Shown here: in pieces, positions 14,991 to 23,571 of the stretch
How positions within the stretch are numbered: position 1 is the stretch's first letter
How the letters are laid out: the number at the start of each line of letters is the position of its first letter
Virus record (IMG/VR): IMGVR_UViG_3300017917_002458
Coordinates: 1-62,607 of that record
Source of the DNA: a virus
Strand: one strand, 5' to 3'
DNA length: 62,607 nt
Program-made: the position numbers and the translations under genes
The notes under the pieces: model-generated
The model's input: the letters and a program-made list of their open reading frames with translations, nothing else
Database searches by the model: none
What the model was told of the DNA's origin: nothing

Positions 14991-15812
14991 ATGGCAACAG
15001 TAAAGAAAACGGTGGTTAAAAAGACCGTTACAAAAAAAACAGCTACTAAGAAAGCAACAGCGCCTAAGAAAGCGGCAGCTAAAAAAGTAGTGAAGAAAAA
15101 AGCAACAGCGGATGACGCTGAAAAGAAATTAGGCGAAACCGATGTGGTTGTTGTCCTTGACCGTTCTGGTTCTATGAGAAGTATCCAGGATGCTACCGTA
15201 AAGGGTTATAATGAGTTCATTAACGAACAGATGAATGCAGAGGGCAAGGCGTTCATCACGCTTATCCAGTTTGATCACAGATACGAAGTTCATTACAAAT
15301 CAACACCAGTTGAGGAAGTAAATGACCTGGTAGTGGGTGAAACCTTCGTACCAAGAGGTATGACAGCATTACACGATGCTATCGGTAAGACAATCAACGA
15401 ATTTAACACTGATCGTGACGTTACGTTTGTAATCATCACTGATGGTGATGAAAATTCAAGCCGTGAGTACACTGGTGAGGCGGTTAAGAAAATGATCCAG
15501 GCGTGTGAAAAAGATAAGCAATGGAAATTCGTTTATCTGGGTGCTAACCAGGATGCGGTAACTGTGGCTAAAAACTACGGTATCGGCGGTTCAAATGCTT
15601 TGACATACACAGCAGATGCTAACCACACAACTATGGCATTCGCTAACGTATCAAGTAATGTTAGCAGCATGAGATCTTCTAAAATGGAGTACTTGAAGAA
15701 AATGAAAATTGATACCACTGTTACATATAGCGCAGCTACTATGGACATGATGGCTAAAGATCTGGAATTCTCCGATGACCAGAGAAACAGTTCAGTAGAC
15801 GCAAAACACTAA
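14991..15812 (+). CDS. vWA-domain protein with histone-H1-like tail
   Basis: 273 aa. Residues 1-44 are almost entirely K, A, T and V in repeats such as KKTVTKKTATKKA, like a histone H1 or HU tail that would bind nucleic acid. From about residue 50 there is a von Willebrand A domain: DVVVVLDRSGSM (MIDAS), a PRGMTALHDA threonine loop and FVIITDGDEN. The vWA domain binds a partner through Mg2+. The combination suggests a nucleic-acid-tethered adaptor. Confidence 0.8.
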   Translation: MATVKKTVVKKTVTKKTATKKATAPKKAAAKKVVKKKATADDAEKKLGETDVVVVLDRSGSMRSIQDATVKGYNEFINEQMNAEGKAFITLIQFDHRYEVHYKSTPVEEVNDLVVGETFVPRGMTALHDAIGKTINEFNTDRDVTFVIITDGDENSSREYTGEAVKKMIQACEKDKQWKFVYLGANQDAVTVAKNYGIGGSNALTYTADANHTTMAFANVSSNVSSMRSSKMEYLKKMKIDTTVTYSAATMDMMAKDLEFSDDQRNSSVDAKH

Positions 15813-15814
15813 TT

Positions 15815-16141
15815 ATGGGACAGGTAAAGTATATAGACGCAAAAACGGAATTTGATGGTGTATTAGCAAGCACAGCAAATGTATTGGTTGATTTTTACGC
15901 CGAATGGTGTGGGCCATGTAAACAATTATCACCGCTTTTGGACATTATCGCCAGTGAAATGGATAATGTTCAAATAGTTAAGGTGAACGTTGATAGTGCG
16001 GCTGAATTATCAACAGAATACGGGATTACATCTATCCCGACCATGTTCTTCATAAAAGACGGACAGAAGGTAGAATCGATGAAAGGGTTCATTCCGAAAA
16101 CCCAGTTAGTCGGGAAAATAAAGACTAACTTCGGAATATAA
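15815..16141 (+). CDS. trxA: Thioredoxin
   Basis: 108 aa, standard length, with the active site AEWCGPCK (about residues 29-36), the cis-proline SIPTM (about 73-77) and the usual beta-alpha-beta layout. Reduces disulfides; phage thioredoxins often serve ribonucleotide reductase. Last gene before a strong terminator. Confidence 0.93.
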   Translation: MGQVKYIDAKTEFDGVLASTANVLVDFYAEWCGPCKQLSPLLDIIASEMDNVQIVKVNVDSAAELSTEYGITSIPTMFFIKDGQKVESMKGFIPKTQLVGKIKTNFGI

Positions 16142-16142
16142 A

Positions 16143-16171
16143 AATAACCCCAGAAAAAATCTGGGGTTATT
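16143..16171 (+). terminator. Intrinsic terminator
   Basis: AATAACCCCAG/CTGGGGTTATT, 11 bp with an A-rich loop, followed by TTG. Its last Ts merge into the next promoter. Confidence 0.8.
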
Positions 16172-16201
16172 TGTTTAAGTCAAATTATTTTAGTACTTTT
16201 G
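16170..16201 (+). promoter_or_regulatory. Bacteroidota-type promoter
   Basis: TTTG at 16170 and TACTTTTG at 16194-16201, 20-nt spacer. Drives the RNA ligase operon. Confidence 0.75.
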
Positions 16202-16229
16202 TAAAAATAATTAAAAATATTGATAATAT

Positions 16230-17588
16230 ATGAATAAGAATCATTGCGGTATTGTAACCGTATTAAGAAATGTAAGGCCACACCCAAACGCCGACAAAGT
16301 AAAGTTGGCAACATGTCATGGAAATCAGGTGGTCGTTGGGTTGGATAACAAAGACGGTGACCTTGGTGTTTATTTCCCTTGTGATTTAGCGTTGAGTCAT
16401 GAGTTCGCTTATGCCAACAACCTTTACAGAGAAAAAACAATGAACTCTGACCCAAATGATAAACCTGGTATGTTTGAGCCTAACCGCAGGGTTAGAGCGC
16501 AGAAGTTCAGAGGTGAAATATCTGATGGATTCTGGGTGCCTATGTCATACTTCAACTTCATCAAGGGTTTGCCTGTTGATTTATTAGATGAAGGTTATGA
16601 ATTTGATACAATAGGGAAAACACCTATTTGTAACAAATACATCAACCCATCGACCATAAAAGCCGCTCAGCAGAATCAACCAAAAAAGACAAAGACTGCG
16701 AAGACATCAATCATGTTCAAAGAACATATCGATACCTCTCACTTTGGGCGTTGTATGCATGAAGTGAGACCGAATGATTTAATCATCATCACGGAAAAGT
16801 TTCATGGGACATCTCATAGAGTGGGTCATGTGTTGACTGAACGTCCACTTAAGTGGTGGGAAAAGATTCTCGTTAAACTGGGTGTGGCTATCAACAAAAA
16901 CGAATGGACTTACCTTAACGGTACACGTAGGGTTGTTCTTGAAGAATCAAAGCGTGACGGGCCACAGTATCACGACCCAACAATCAGGGAAAAAGCATTC
17001 AACTTGTTTAAGGGAAACCTTAGAAAAGGTGAAACTGTTTACCTCGAAATTGTGGGTTACGATAACGGCACAACACCAATTATGCCAGCGGTGGACACAA
17101 CTGCGTTGAAAGACAAAGAGTTTACCAAGACATATGCAAATATGGAAAATAAAACACATATGGTATATTCATATGGGTGTGCGGAAGGGACATCGGATGT
17201 TTATGTTTATCGTATGACTATGACAAATGTCGATGGCCAGTCGGTTGACTATTCATGGGATGACGTTATGAGACGTTGTAATGAATTGGGTGTGAAATAC
17301 ATGCCAGAGCTTGCTCGTTTCACTGTCGGTGAATTAAAAGCCAACGAAGAATTAAAGGGACATTTTTTTAATGATGATCGTGACTTCCAGGATTTTCTGT
17401 TGAATGAAGTAGATATTTATTCTAAAGGAGCCTCACTTGTTGATATAACCCACATAAGAGAAGGTGTTTGTGTTAGGTTAGAATCTGGTCTCGCACCAAG
17501 AATCTACAAGCATAAGTCATTCGAATTCAAAGTGTTAGAAGGGTTAGCTAAAGACTCAGGTGTGGTTGACATGGAAGAATCTAACTAA
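16230..17588 (+). CDS. RNA ligase, DRB0094/Rnl5-like
   Basis: 452-aa ATP-dependent RNA ligase. Residues 1-160 form an N-terminal OB-like module (NVRPHPNADKVKLA). The nucleotidyltransferase motifs follow in order: motif I TEKFHGTS with lysine 190, motif III YLEIVGY (271-277), motif IV EGVCVRLE, and motif V YKHKSFEFKVLE. The N-terminal module before motif I is typical of the Deinococcus DRB0094 family, which seals nicks with 3'-OH RNA. It would act with the kinase, 2H and HAD end-healing enzymes nearby. Confidence 0.88.
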   Translation: MNKNHCGIVTVLRNVRPHPNADKVKLATCHGNQVVVGLDNKDGDLGVYFPCDLALSHEFAYANNLYREKTMNSDPNDKPGMFEPNRRVRAQKFRGEISDGFWVPMSYFNFIKGLPVDLLDEGYEFDTIGKTPICNKYINPSTIKAAQQNQPKKTKTAKTSIMFKEHIDTSHFGRCMHEVRPNDLIIITEKFHGTSHRVGHVLTERPLKWWEKILVKLGVAINKNEWTYLNGTRRVVLEESKRDGPQYHDPTIREKAFNLFKGNLRKGETVYLEIVGYDNGTTPIMPAVDTTALKDKEFTKTYANMENKTHMVYSYGCAEGTSDVYVYRMTMTNVDGQSVDYSWDDVMRRCNELGVKYMPELARFTVGELKANEELKGHFFNDDRDFQDFLLNEVDIYSKGASLVDITHIREGVCVRLESGLAPRIYKHKSFEFKVLEGLAKDSGVVDMEESN

Positions 17589-17911
17589 TGAAAAAGAATG
17601 TTTATATTGAGGATTTTATAGAAGAGAAAAGAAAAACCGATAAGAAAAAATCAGGGGTGTTAACATATTGGTCAAAGGTTGATAATCAGTTTTTGATCAA
17701 CTATGTTAACATTTCTTTTTTAAAGAAAGACAGGAAAGATACTCTTAAAATAGTTAGGGAAACTGAATCAGGTAATGATTTTTTATTTTGGGCGGAGTCG
17801 CCAGAGGGTAAAAAGTTTTATAACGATAACTACAATAAGATAGCTGCGGCTATCAAAGAACAACAAGTTAAACCCTGGTTGGATTATGAGTACCGATTGG
17901 AAAAAAAATAA
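17588..17911 (+). CDS. Hypothetical protein (107 aa)
   Basis: Starts on the last base of the ligase stop codon (TAATG). Basic N-terminus MKKNVYIEDFIEEKRKTDKKK. No domain recognised. Overlaps the ClpP-like gene by 26 nt. Confidence 0.65.
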   Translation: MKKNVYIEDFIEEKRKTDKKKSGVLTYWSKVDNQFLINYVNISFLKKDRKDTLKIVRETESGNDFLFWAESPEGKKFYNDNYNKIAAAIKEQQVKPWLDYEYRLEKK

Positions 17912-18464
17912 CCCATTTGATCTTGAAGAGGAACCCTCAAGATCTTTTGTGCTTAGCTGTGACATAGACGATTCATCAGCATTTGAGGTAATGAAATACC
18001 TGTTATTCATTAATGACTATGATGACTATAAAGAGGAAACGGTTAAAGATTATGTGAGGAGACCTATTAAATTCTATATTAACAGTTTTGGTGGTAGTGT
18101 ATATGACGGCTTTGCAATTGTTGGGATGATTGAAAATTCTAAAACGCCAGTCCATACCTATGCTTATGGCTCGGTGATGTCTATGGCGTTATTGATATTT
18201 GTAACAGGCCATTATCGTGTTGCTAATAAGTTTGTGTCATTCATGTATCACGAGATTCTGGATCAGCCCGAATATGAAAAGCTAAGTGCAATATCGGAGA
18301 ATATAGAAGAAAGTAGGCGAATCATGAGCGTGTATGATACTCAATTATTGGCCAAAAGTAAAATCAAGACAAAAAATCTTGATTATTATAAGAAAAACAA
18401 ATCTGATTGGTATATGACGGCTGAAACTGGACAAAAATATGGTTTTGTTGACGAAATAATTTAA
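17886..18464 (+). CDS. ClpP-like serine protease
   Basis: 192 aa with the ClpP fold: INSFGGSVYDGFAI oxyanion region (65-78), catalytic Ser99 in GSVMSMA and His122 in FMYHEIL. ATG at 17886 inside the previous gene. Phage ClpP homologues usually process capsid or scaffold proteins, or act with a Clp ATPase; no such partner is in the window. Confidence 0.82.
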   Translation: MSTDWKKNNPFDLEEEPSRSFVLSCDIDDSSAFEVMKYLLFINDYDDYKEETVKDYVRRPIKFYINSFGGSVYDGFAIVGMIENSKTPVHTYAYGSVMSMALLIFVTGHYRVANKFVSFMYHEILDQPEYEKLSAISENIEESRRIMSVYDTQLLAKSKIKTKNLDYYKKNKSDWYMTAETGQKYGFVDEII

Positions 18465-18465
18465 A

Positions 18466-18780
18466 ATGCTAAGAACTAAACGTAACATATCGTTACATGT
18501 TGATGAAGAATACATAAGAAGATGTGCGAAACAACTAACAGACAAATATGATGAGGTGGGTGCATTCTATCGACAACTAACCAAAGCTGGTCTTATAAAA
18601 GTTATTAACAAGGGTTGGTTATATGACCCAAACGAATATGATTTTACGTTTAGGGTTAAATCAGATGTGGTGGATCAAGAGGACTTTGTTGTTCTTTGTA
18701 AATCCACTATGGTTGATTTGATAAAGTTGAGAAAGATAATACAATACATCATAATAGAAAAACTAACGTATGAAAATTGA
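18466..18780 (+). CDS. Hypothetical protein (104 aa)
   Basis: One base after the ClpP-like gene. Begins MLRTKRNISLHVDEEYIRRC, mostly helical with a YTFR-like strand. No domain recognised. Confidence 0.65.
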   Translation: MLRTKRNISLHVDEEYIRRCAKQLTDKYDEVGAFYRQLTKAGLIKVINKGWLYDPNEYDFTFRVKSDVVDQEDFVVLCKSTMVDLIKLRKIIQYIIIEKLTYEN

Positions 18781-19174
18781 AGATTACTTCAAAACACATT
18801 ATAATATCTCTGATAACATATTACTTCAGAAATACGATAATCTTTGGGGTGCTGGAGATAAAATGACCATCTTGTGGATGCAAATGAATATCCGAAGAGC
18901 AAGCCGAGTTACAGGCTACGACCCAATGTACTTGGTTGATAAAATGGGGGTGGATTTATATTGTCATCTAACAAAAGATGATAGAATAAAAAAGATATTA
19001 TCTTACGTTAACACCGAATATATAGTTGCATTCTGTAATAAGATAGTTTGGTGTGAAAGCGAAAAAATATATCGTAATATGCCATATCCGTATTTCGTCT
19101 TTACGAAAGACGAAATAATACCTGGTAATGGTTTGAGTCCTTATCACGAAAGAATGTACAAGGTTGTTGGTTAA
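18770..19174 (+). CDS. Hypothetical protein (134 aa)
   Basis: Overlaps the previous gene by 11 nt. Contains NLWGAGDKMTILWMQMN. No domain recognised. Ends the operon; a promoter follows. Confidence 0.65.
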   Translation: MKIEDYFKTHYNISDNILLQKYDNLWGAGDKMTILWMQMNIRRASRVTGYDPMYLVDKMGVDLYCHLTKDDRIKKILSYVNTEYIVAFCNKIVWCESEKIYRNMPYPYFVFTKDEIIPGNGLSPYHERMYKVVG

Positions 19175-19197
19175 TTCAAATTATTTTTTTACCTTTG
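19166..19197 (+). promoter_or_regulatory. Bacteroidota-type promoter
   Basis: TACCTTTG at 19190-19197 with GTTGG about 20 nt upstream. The next ATG is only 4 nt downstream, implying a nearly leaderless mRNA. Confidence 0.55.
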
Positions 19198-19201
19198 TTT
19201 T

Positions 19202-19648
19202 ATGGACATTAATAAATTCATTGCGGATAAATGCCAACATGTATCTGGCAATTTATGTGAAACCGATCAATTAACTTTCGCTATGGTTCATGCGTTGGAT
19301 AAAAACCATAGGCACATACCCGAGTGGTATAAAACACTCAGGGTTGGAAAGTTACTTGATTATTTCATAAATGAGCGTATTATTACCAAGTCACAGATTA
19401 GGTATAGATTTACTCTGGGGTATGGTTTCGATCCGATTCCTTTTAATGATGAGTTTAAACTGGAGCAATACCAATTAACAAATTTTACAATATTTGATTT
19501 ATCGTTGGAAGAATTGACAATTATATCAAATATATTACCCTCAGAAGACATTAAAGCCGAAATTGACTTCAAAGTATCCGAACCATACTATTTGGACGGA
19601 GATAAAGATAAGCTACTGCAAAAATATAAGTTGTATTGTAAATTATGA
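19202..19648 (+). CDS. Hypothetical protein (148 aa)
   Basis: Begins MDINKFIADKCQHVSGNLCE. No domain recognised. Overlaps the 2H phosphoesterase gene by 4 nt and shares its promoter. Confidence 0.65.
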   Translation: MDINKFIADKCQHVSGNLCETDQLTFAMVHALDKNHRHIPEWYKTLRVGKLLDYFINERIITKSQIRYRFTLGYGFDPIPFNDEFKLEQYQLTNFTIFDLSLEELTIISNILPSEDIKAEIDFKVSEPYYLDGDKDKLLQKYKLYCKL

Positions 19649-20190
19649 ATTTTTTTAAAAAGATCGCTAAAATTGTTGAACCCAAAACAGATAATAGGTA
19701 TGAGTATGGTTGTGCCATGTTATATTTCGATTTCCCAGAGATGAAAACCCTCCATGGATTAATCCAACCACATGAATTATACGCACCAGAAACAGGAGGA
19801 TATGGCCTGGAAGATGAACCACATATAACCCTGTTATTTGGGTTACATTCAGATGAAATAAATGATGATCATGTCCTGGACGCTTGTAAGGTTAGACCGT
19901 ATAGTAACATAACGCTTAAGAATGTTTCATTATTTAAGAACCCCGAGTTTGATGTTTTGAAGTTTGATGTTGATGGTGAAGATCTTCACTATGTAAACAA
20001 CATTCTAACCAAGTTTCCACACACCAACCGATTCCCAGAGTATCACCCACACGCAACGATTGGATATTTGAAGCCAGGTGCGGGTGATGAGGTTATAAAA
20101 AGGATTAAAATGGGTAAACCATATGTGGTTACACCTAAATCCATAGTCTATTCCAAACCAGATAAAACAAAGAAAATTATAAATCTATGA
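19645..20190 (+). CDS. 2H phosphoesterase (LigT-like)
   Basis: 181 aa with both HxT motifs: EPHITLLFG (about 78-86) and HPHATIGYL (about 133-141), the twin histidine signature of 2H enzymes that hydrolyse 2',3'-cyclic or 2'-5' phosphates. It is a second, stand-alone copy of the activity fused at 6331. Coupled by 4-nt overlaps to both neighbours. Confidence 0.8.
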   Translation: MNFFKKIAKIVEPKTDNRYEYGCAMLYFDFPEMKTLHGLIQPHELYAPETGGYGLEDEPHITLLFGLHSDEINDDHVLDACKVRPYSNITLKNVSLFKNPEFDVLKFDVDGEDLHYVNNILTKFPHTNRFPEYHPHATIGYLKPGAGDEVIKRIKMGKPYVVTPKSIVYSKPDKTKKIINL

Positions 20191-20558
20191 TAGAAGTAAA
20201 ATCAGTACTATTCTTGATTATAGTACATTTCCTCGCGGACTTTGCATTGCAAACACACAATCAAGCCACAAAAAAATCATCCTCAAACCTGTACCTAACT
20301 TATCATGTGGGTACATATGCTTTAACTTGGTTTTTTGCTATGTGGGCGTATAACGGTAGCTGGCTTATGGCGTTGAATTTCAGTATTATCACCTTCATGG
20401 CTCACTGGGTTACCGATTACACAACCAGTCGCATATCAAAGAAGTTCTTTGAGGCTCAGGATTATCACAACGGATTTGTGGTTGTTGGATTCGATCAGGT
20501 GTTGCACTATGCCCAATTGTTGGTAACTTATGTTGCGTTGTCTAAATTAATTTGGTAA
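20187..20558 (+). CDS. DUF3307 membrane protein
   Basis: 123 aa with three hydrophobic helices and the family's polar residues: HFLADFALQTH, AHWVTDYTT and FDQVLHY. Function of the family is unknown. Probably in the inner membrane. Confidence 0.7.
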   Translation: MIEVKSVLFLIIVHFLADFALQTHNQATKKSSSNLYLTYHVGTYALTWFFAMWAYNGSWLMALNFSIITFMAHWVTDYTTSRISKKFFEAQDYHNGFVVVGFDQVLHYAQLLVTYVALSKLIW

Positions 20559-20563
20559 ATAAA

Positions 20564-20595
20564 TTTGGTGATTTAAAAATAATTCACTACTTTTG
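20564..20595 (+). promoter_or_regulatory. Bacteroidota-type promoter
   Basis: AAATTTGGTG with TTTG at 20564 and TACTTTTG at 20588-20595, 20-nt spacer. Confidence 0.75.
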
Positions 20596-20629
20596 TACTC
20601 ATACATTATTAACAATAAAAACTAAAAAA

Positions 20630-20845
20630 ATGGAAAAAGTAATTGCCGCACTGATGGTATTGGTGCTACTCGTTGTAATCTCAATCATTGTCGCTTTTCC
20701 GATTATGTGGTTGTGGAATCTCTGCCTGGTACCAGCTATACCTATGTTGGTTAAAATAACGTTCTGGCAAGCGTTGGGTATCAAAGTTCTTATCGGACTG
20801 TTGTCATACTCAAACTCGTCATCTTCCACATCAAAGAAAAACTAA
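20630..20845 (+). CDS. Small membrane protein (71 aa)
   Basis: Two hydrophobic segments and a Ser-rich C-terminus (SYSNSSSSTSKKN). ATG at 20630 was chosen because the promoter's start point lies about 30 nt upstream. Shares its last base with the next start. Function unknown. Confidence 0.65.
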   Translation: MEKVIAALMVLVLLVVISIIVAFPIMWLWNLCLVPAIPMLVKITFWQALGIKVLIGLLSYSNSSSSTSKKN

Positions 20846-21375
20846 TGAAAGAAAAAATAATATTTGTCGATGTTGACGGCCCATTAGCCTATAATACGTG
20901 GGATTTGGGCCGATTCAAAATTGATGATATAAACATGCCGTACCCGTGGGTTCAGCAAGAATGTGATGCTTTGGCTGAAATAATTCGCAGAACCAATGCT
21001 AAGGTGGTGATCAGCTCAGATTGGAAGTATCACTACAGCATCGTACAGTTGGGTAAGATATTCGTTCATTACGGTATACCTAACAAAATCATCGGTATGA
21101 CCGATGGTAACAAAGCTAAAATGAGTTCATACATTGAAATGGATAGAGCTTATCAGATAATGCGTTGGGTTGAGGGTAATAAAGATCTGATTGACACCTG
21201 GGTGGCTATTGACGATTTAAGGCTCGATAAATACTTTGAGGATGCCAAAGAAACGAGAAATATACCCGTATCTAAAGACAACTTTGTATGGTTGGATGGT
21301 GATTGGTCTGGAACCACCGCTAAATTATCAGAAAATGTTGACCTTATTGTAAAACTACTCAATAGAGAGGCATAA
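20845..21375 (+). CDS. HAD phosphatase, RNA-repair (SAK) type
   Basis: 176 aa. Motif I FVDVDGPL (DxD at 8-10), motif II in KVVISSDWK (about 55-63) and an acidic motif AIDDLRLD (about 131-138). The VISSxW pattern is typical of the HAD group found in Swiss-army-knife RNA-repair proteins. It probably removes 3' or 2' phosphates, but the substrate is inferred. Confidence 0.72.
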   Translation: MKEKIIFVDVDGPLAYNTWDLGRFKIDDINMPYPWVQQECDALAEIIRRTNAKVVISSDWKYHYSIVQLGKIFVHYGIPNKIIGMTDGNKAKMSSYIEMDRAYQIMRWVEGNKDLIDTWVAIDDLRLDKYFEDAKETRNIPVSKDNFVWLDGDWSGTTAKLSENVDLIVKLLNREA

Positions 21376-21423
21376 TCGCTTTCCAAAGGAGCGAGATTCG
21401 ATGAGAATCATGTTTTGATGGGT

Positions 21424-21454
21424 TGCTGGTGTCGGACATCAGCAATTAAAAACC
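21424..21454 (+). terminator. Possible terminator hairpin
   Basis: TTGCTGGTG/CATCAGCAA stem with a short loop, followed by TTAAAAA; the weak T tract makes termination uncertain. It sits in an 85-nt gap with no gene. Confidence 0.4.
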
Positions 21455-21460
21455 ATAAAA

Positions 21461-21844
21461 ATGCCGTTATTTAAAGAAAAAACTCTCTTTCATGATCCGA
21501 AAGAAGGATTAACTCTGTGGATTAAGTTGATTAACCAAGAACTTGGTGTTTTTGAGCTCTACCTCTTAGATAGAGACTTTCAAGCGAGTTATCGTGTTGC
21601 CGAATTTGATGGTAAACGTTACAACGTCCTTAATCAACGTGTGTTTGGTGGTATATACTATAAGATAGTTAAAGAAAACCCATCCGTACTTGATGAGATA
21701 AAATCATTTATGTACTCATATAAACCCGAAAGTAATAGCTTTAGTGCTATGTGTGCGAGGCTGAGTGAGCGTTTTGATAACTGGAAAGAAAAGAAAAAAA
21801 GAGGAATACAAGGATTATGGAAACCAAAGAAGAATACAAACTAA
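21461..21844 (+). CDS. Hypothetical protein (127 aa)
   Basis: Begins MPLFKEKTLFHDPKEGLTLW and ends in a basic tail (KKKRGIQGLWKPKKNTN). No domain recognised. Overlaps the next gene by 28 nt. Confidence 0.65.
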   Translation: MPLFKEKTLFHDPKEGLTLWIKLINQELGVFELYLLDRDFQASYRVAEFDGKRYNVLNQRVFGGIYYKIVKENPSVLDEIKSFMYSYKPESNSFSAMCARLSERFDNWKEKKKRGIQGLWKPKKNTN

Positions 21845-22443
21845 CTATATGGGACAAAGTATCATTATGGTGGAGGCATGAAGCCAGATACTATCATAAA
21901 GACCTTGCCAACGGTATTAAAAATTTAATACGTTGGTTTCCCGTCATATGGAAAGATCGTGATTGGGATGACCATTACATCTGGGCATTGATGATGAAGA
22001 AAATATCATTCCAGGCTGAGTACATACGACATAAAGGTATTCATGTTGATAACATACGTGATGCCCAAAGAATGGAACTTGCGGTTAGGTTGATGAAAGC
22101 TGTATCGGAAGAGCAGTATCAAGGTCTATATATGGATTATCATAAGACGGAAATGCATTTTGACCCAATTACCAAAGAAGATCTGGCTGATATGGATGAA
22201 GAGATGAGGGGTGAAATGGCGGGATGTTCAACATTAAGGATTGAAACATTATGGGAAAATTTCGATGAATTTTTTGCTAAATACCCCCACGCATATCGTG
22301 AGGTGACAAAAACCGATAAGTATATCTTTGACAACGATAGTAAACAAACAATAGCCATGAACATGGGGTATTACCTGCATGAAAAGGCGAATAGAATATT
22401 ATTTACGTTATTACAACGTTACTTACACACTTGGTGGGATTAG
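21817..22443 (+). CDS. Conserved phage-type protein (208 aa)
   Basis: Tryptophan- and aromatic-rich (IWDKVSLWWRHEARYYHKDL, WFPVIWKDRDWDDHYIW). The DWDDHYIWALM stretch is reminiscent of a widespread phage hypothetical family, but no function is known. Confidence 0.65.
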   Translation: METKEEYKLTIWDKVSLWWRHEARYYHKDLANGIKNLIRWFPVIWKDRDWDDHYIWALMMKKISFQAEYIRHKGIHVDNIRDAQRMELAVRLMKAVSEEQYQGLYMDYHKTEMHFDPITKEDLADMDEEMRGEMAGCSTLRIETLWENFDEFFAKYPHAYREVTKTDKYIFDNDSKQTIAMNMGYYLHEKANRILFTLLQRYLHTWWD

Positions 22444-22444
22444 T

Positions 22445-22939
22445 ATGAAAAAGAAAATTTGTTATTTAGACATGGACGGCGTTCTCGCCGATTTTGAGAA
22501 GACATTATTTGAATTACACCCAGAGGTGCTTAACTACGCACCTGGCTCAGAGGAACGCAAGAATGCTGTTGATACATTCTGTCAAAGCAATGCTGGTCGT
22601 AGGATATTCCACGATCTGGATCCAATGGAGGATGCCATAGAATCATTTAACCTGCTATGTGAACATTATGACGTTTACATGTTGTCCACACCAATGTGGG
22701 GCTTACCAGAATCATATTCTGATAAGCGTATATGGGTTGAACGTGTTCTGGGCCCCAATGCCGAGCAGAGGTTGATTCTATCACACCACAAGAACCTGTT
22801 AATGGGCGATTATCTTATTGATGACCGTATTAAACATGGTGTTGATAAATTTGTGGGCGAACACATTCACTTTGGTCAGCCAGGGTTTGAAACATGGAAA
22901 AAAGTTATAGCTTACTTACGTAAAAAAGATAACTGGTAA
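22445..22939 (+). CDS. 5'(3')-deoxyribonucleotidase-like HAD
   Basis: 164 aa with motif I YLDMDGVLADFEKTL (D8, D10), motif II MLSTPMWG (about 76-83) and motif III in LLMGDYLIDDR (about 119-129). This is the NT5C/deoxyribonucleotidase pattern, which dephosphorylates dNMPs. It starts 1 nt after the previous stop and ends on the next start. Confidence 0.75.
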   Translation: MKKKICYLDMDGVLADFEKTLFELHPEVLNYAPGSEERKNAVDTFCQSNAGRRIFHDLDPMEDAIESFNLLCEHYDVYMLSTPMWGLPESYSDKRIWVERVLGPNAEQRLILSHHKNLLMGDYLIDDRIKHGVDKFVGEHIHFGQPGFETWKKVIAYLRKKDNW

Positions 22940-23130
22940 TGAACAAAATTACAAGCTATAAGGTCGGCCAGGAGGTGGAATTCTACTTCCTGGAGGCTAA
23001 ACAAACTGGCATCGTTGAAGAGGTTGCTGGTAAAGATGGAACCGTTCTCGTTAAAACAAAAGATAACATAAAACATCGTGTTGGTTTAACGGAGAAGGAA
23101 TCCAAATTCTGTTATTTTAATAAAAACTAA
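22939..23130 (+). CDS. Small beta-rich protein (63 aa)
   Basis: Reads SYKVGQEVEFYFLEAKQTGIVEEV, compatible with a small SH3/KOW-like barrel. Overlaps the nucleotidase stop by one base. Function unknown. Confidence 0.6.
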   Translation: MNKITSYKVGQEVEFYFLEAKQTGIVEEVAGKDGTVLVKTKDNIKHRVGLTEKESKFCYFNKN

Positions 23131-23132
23131 AC

Positions 23133-23327
23133 ATGAAAAGCAAAATAGTCCTGGTGATCTTGTTATTGACAATGATCACCATGATAACTTATATCTGGAA
23201 TACCCAGAAAAACGATGCTATGCTAATGAAGCACTGGATTGAACTAATTATATTGGAAATTCTGGTTCTTGAATCATCGCACGTTCTAAAGGCGCTGATC
23301 ACCAAATATGTAAAAGAAGAAAAATGA
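23133..23327 (+). CDS. Small membrane protein (64 aa)
   Basis: N-terminal transmembrane helix (IVLVILLLTMITMITYIW) and a second amphipathic or membrane segment. Overlaps the next gene by 4 nt. Function unknown. Confidence 0.6.
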   Translation: MKSKIVLVILLLTMITMITYIWNTQKNDAMLMKHWIELIILEILVLESSHVLKALITKYVKEEK

Positions 23328-23527
23328 TACTACAACTTAACCCCACTATACCCATAGTACGGGTTTGCGATAACATGAAAGGTTATGCTTTCCTTGTGAT
23401 TGATTATTCACAAGAGCATGATCTTTTATTTACATGTGCCATGGAGAACGGTGAAATATGGTCTTTGAACAACAAAGAAATCAGAATCACAGAAAATTTG
23501 AGCCTCGGTAGAAAAAAAAGTTGGTAG
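23324..23527 (+). CDS. Hypothetical protein (67 aa)
   Basis: Begins MILQLNPTIPIVRVCDNMKG, predicted beta-rich. No domain recognised. Its end overlaps the next promoter. Confidence 0.6.
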   Translation: MILQLNPTIPIVRVCDNMKGYAFLVIDYSQEHDLLFTCAMENGEIWSLNNKEIRITENLSLGRKKSW

Positions 23528-23551
23528 TTTCAAAATCTTATCCTATATTTG
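23520..23551 (+). promoter_or_regulatory. Bacteroidota-type promoter
   Basis: TTGG at 23521 and TATATTTG at 23544-23551. Serves the gene at 23572. Confidence 0.65.
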
Positions 23552-23571
23552 CATTCTAAAACGATATAACA

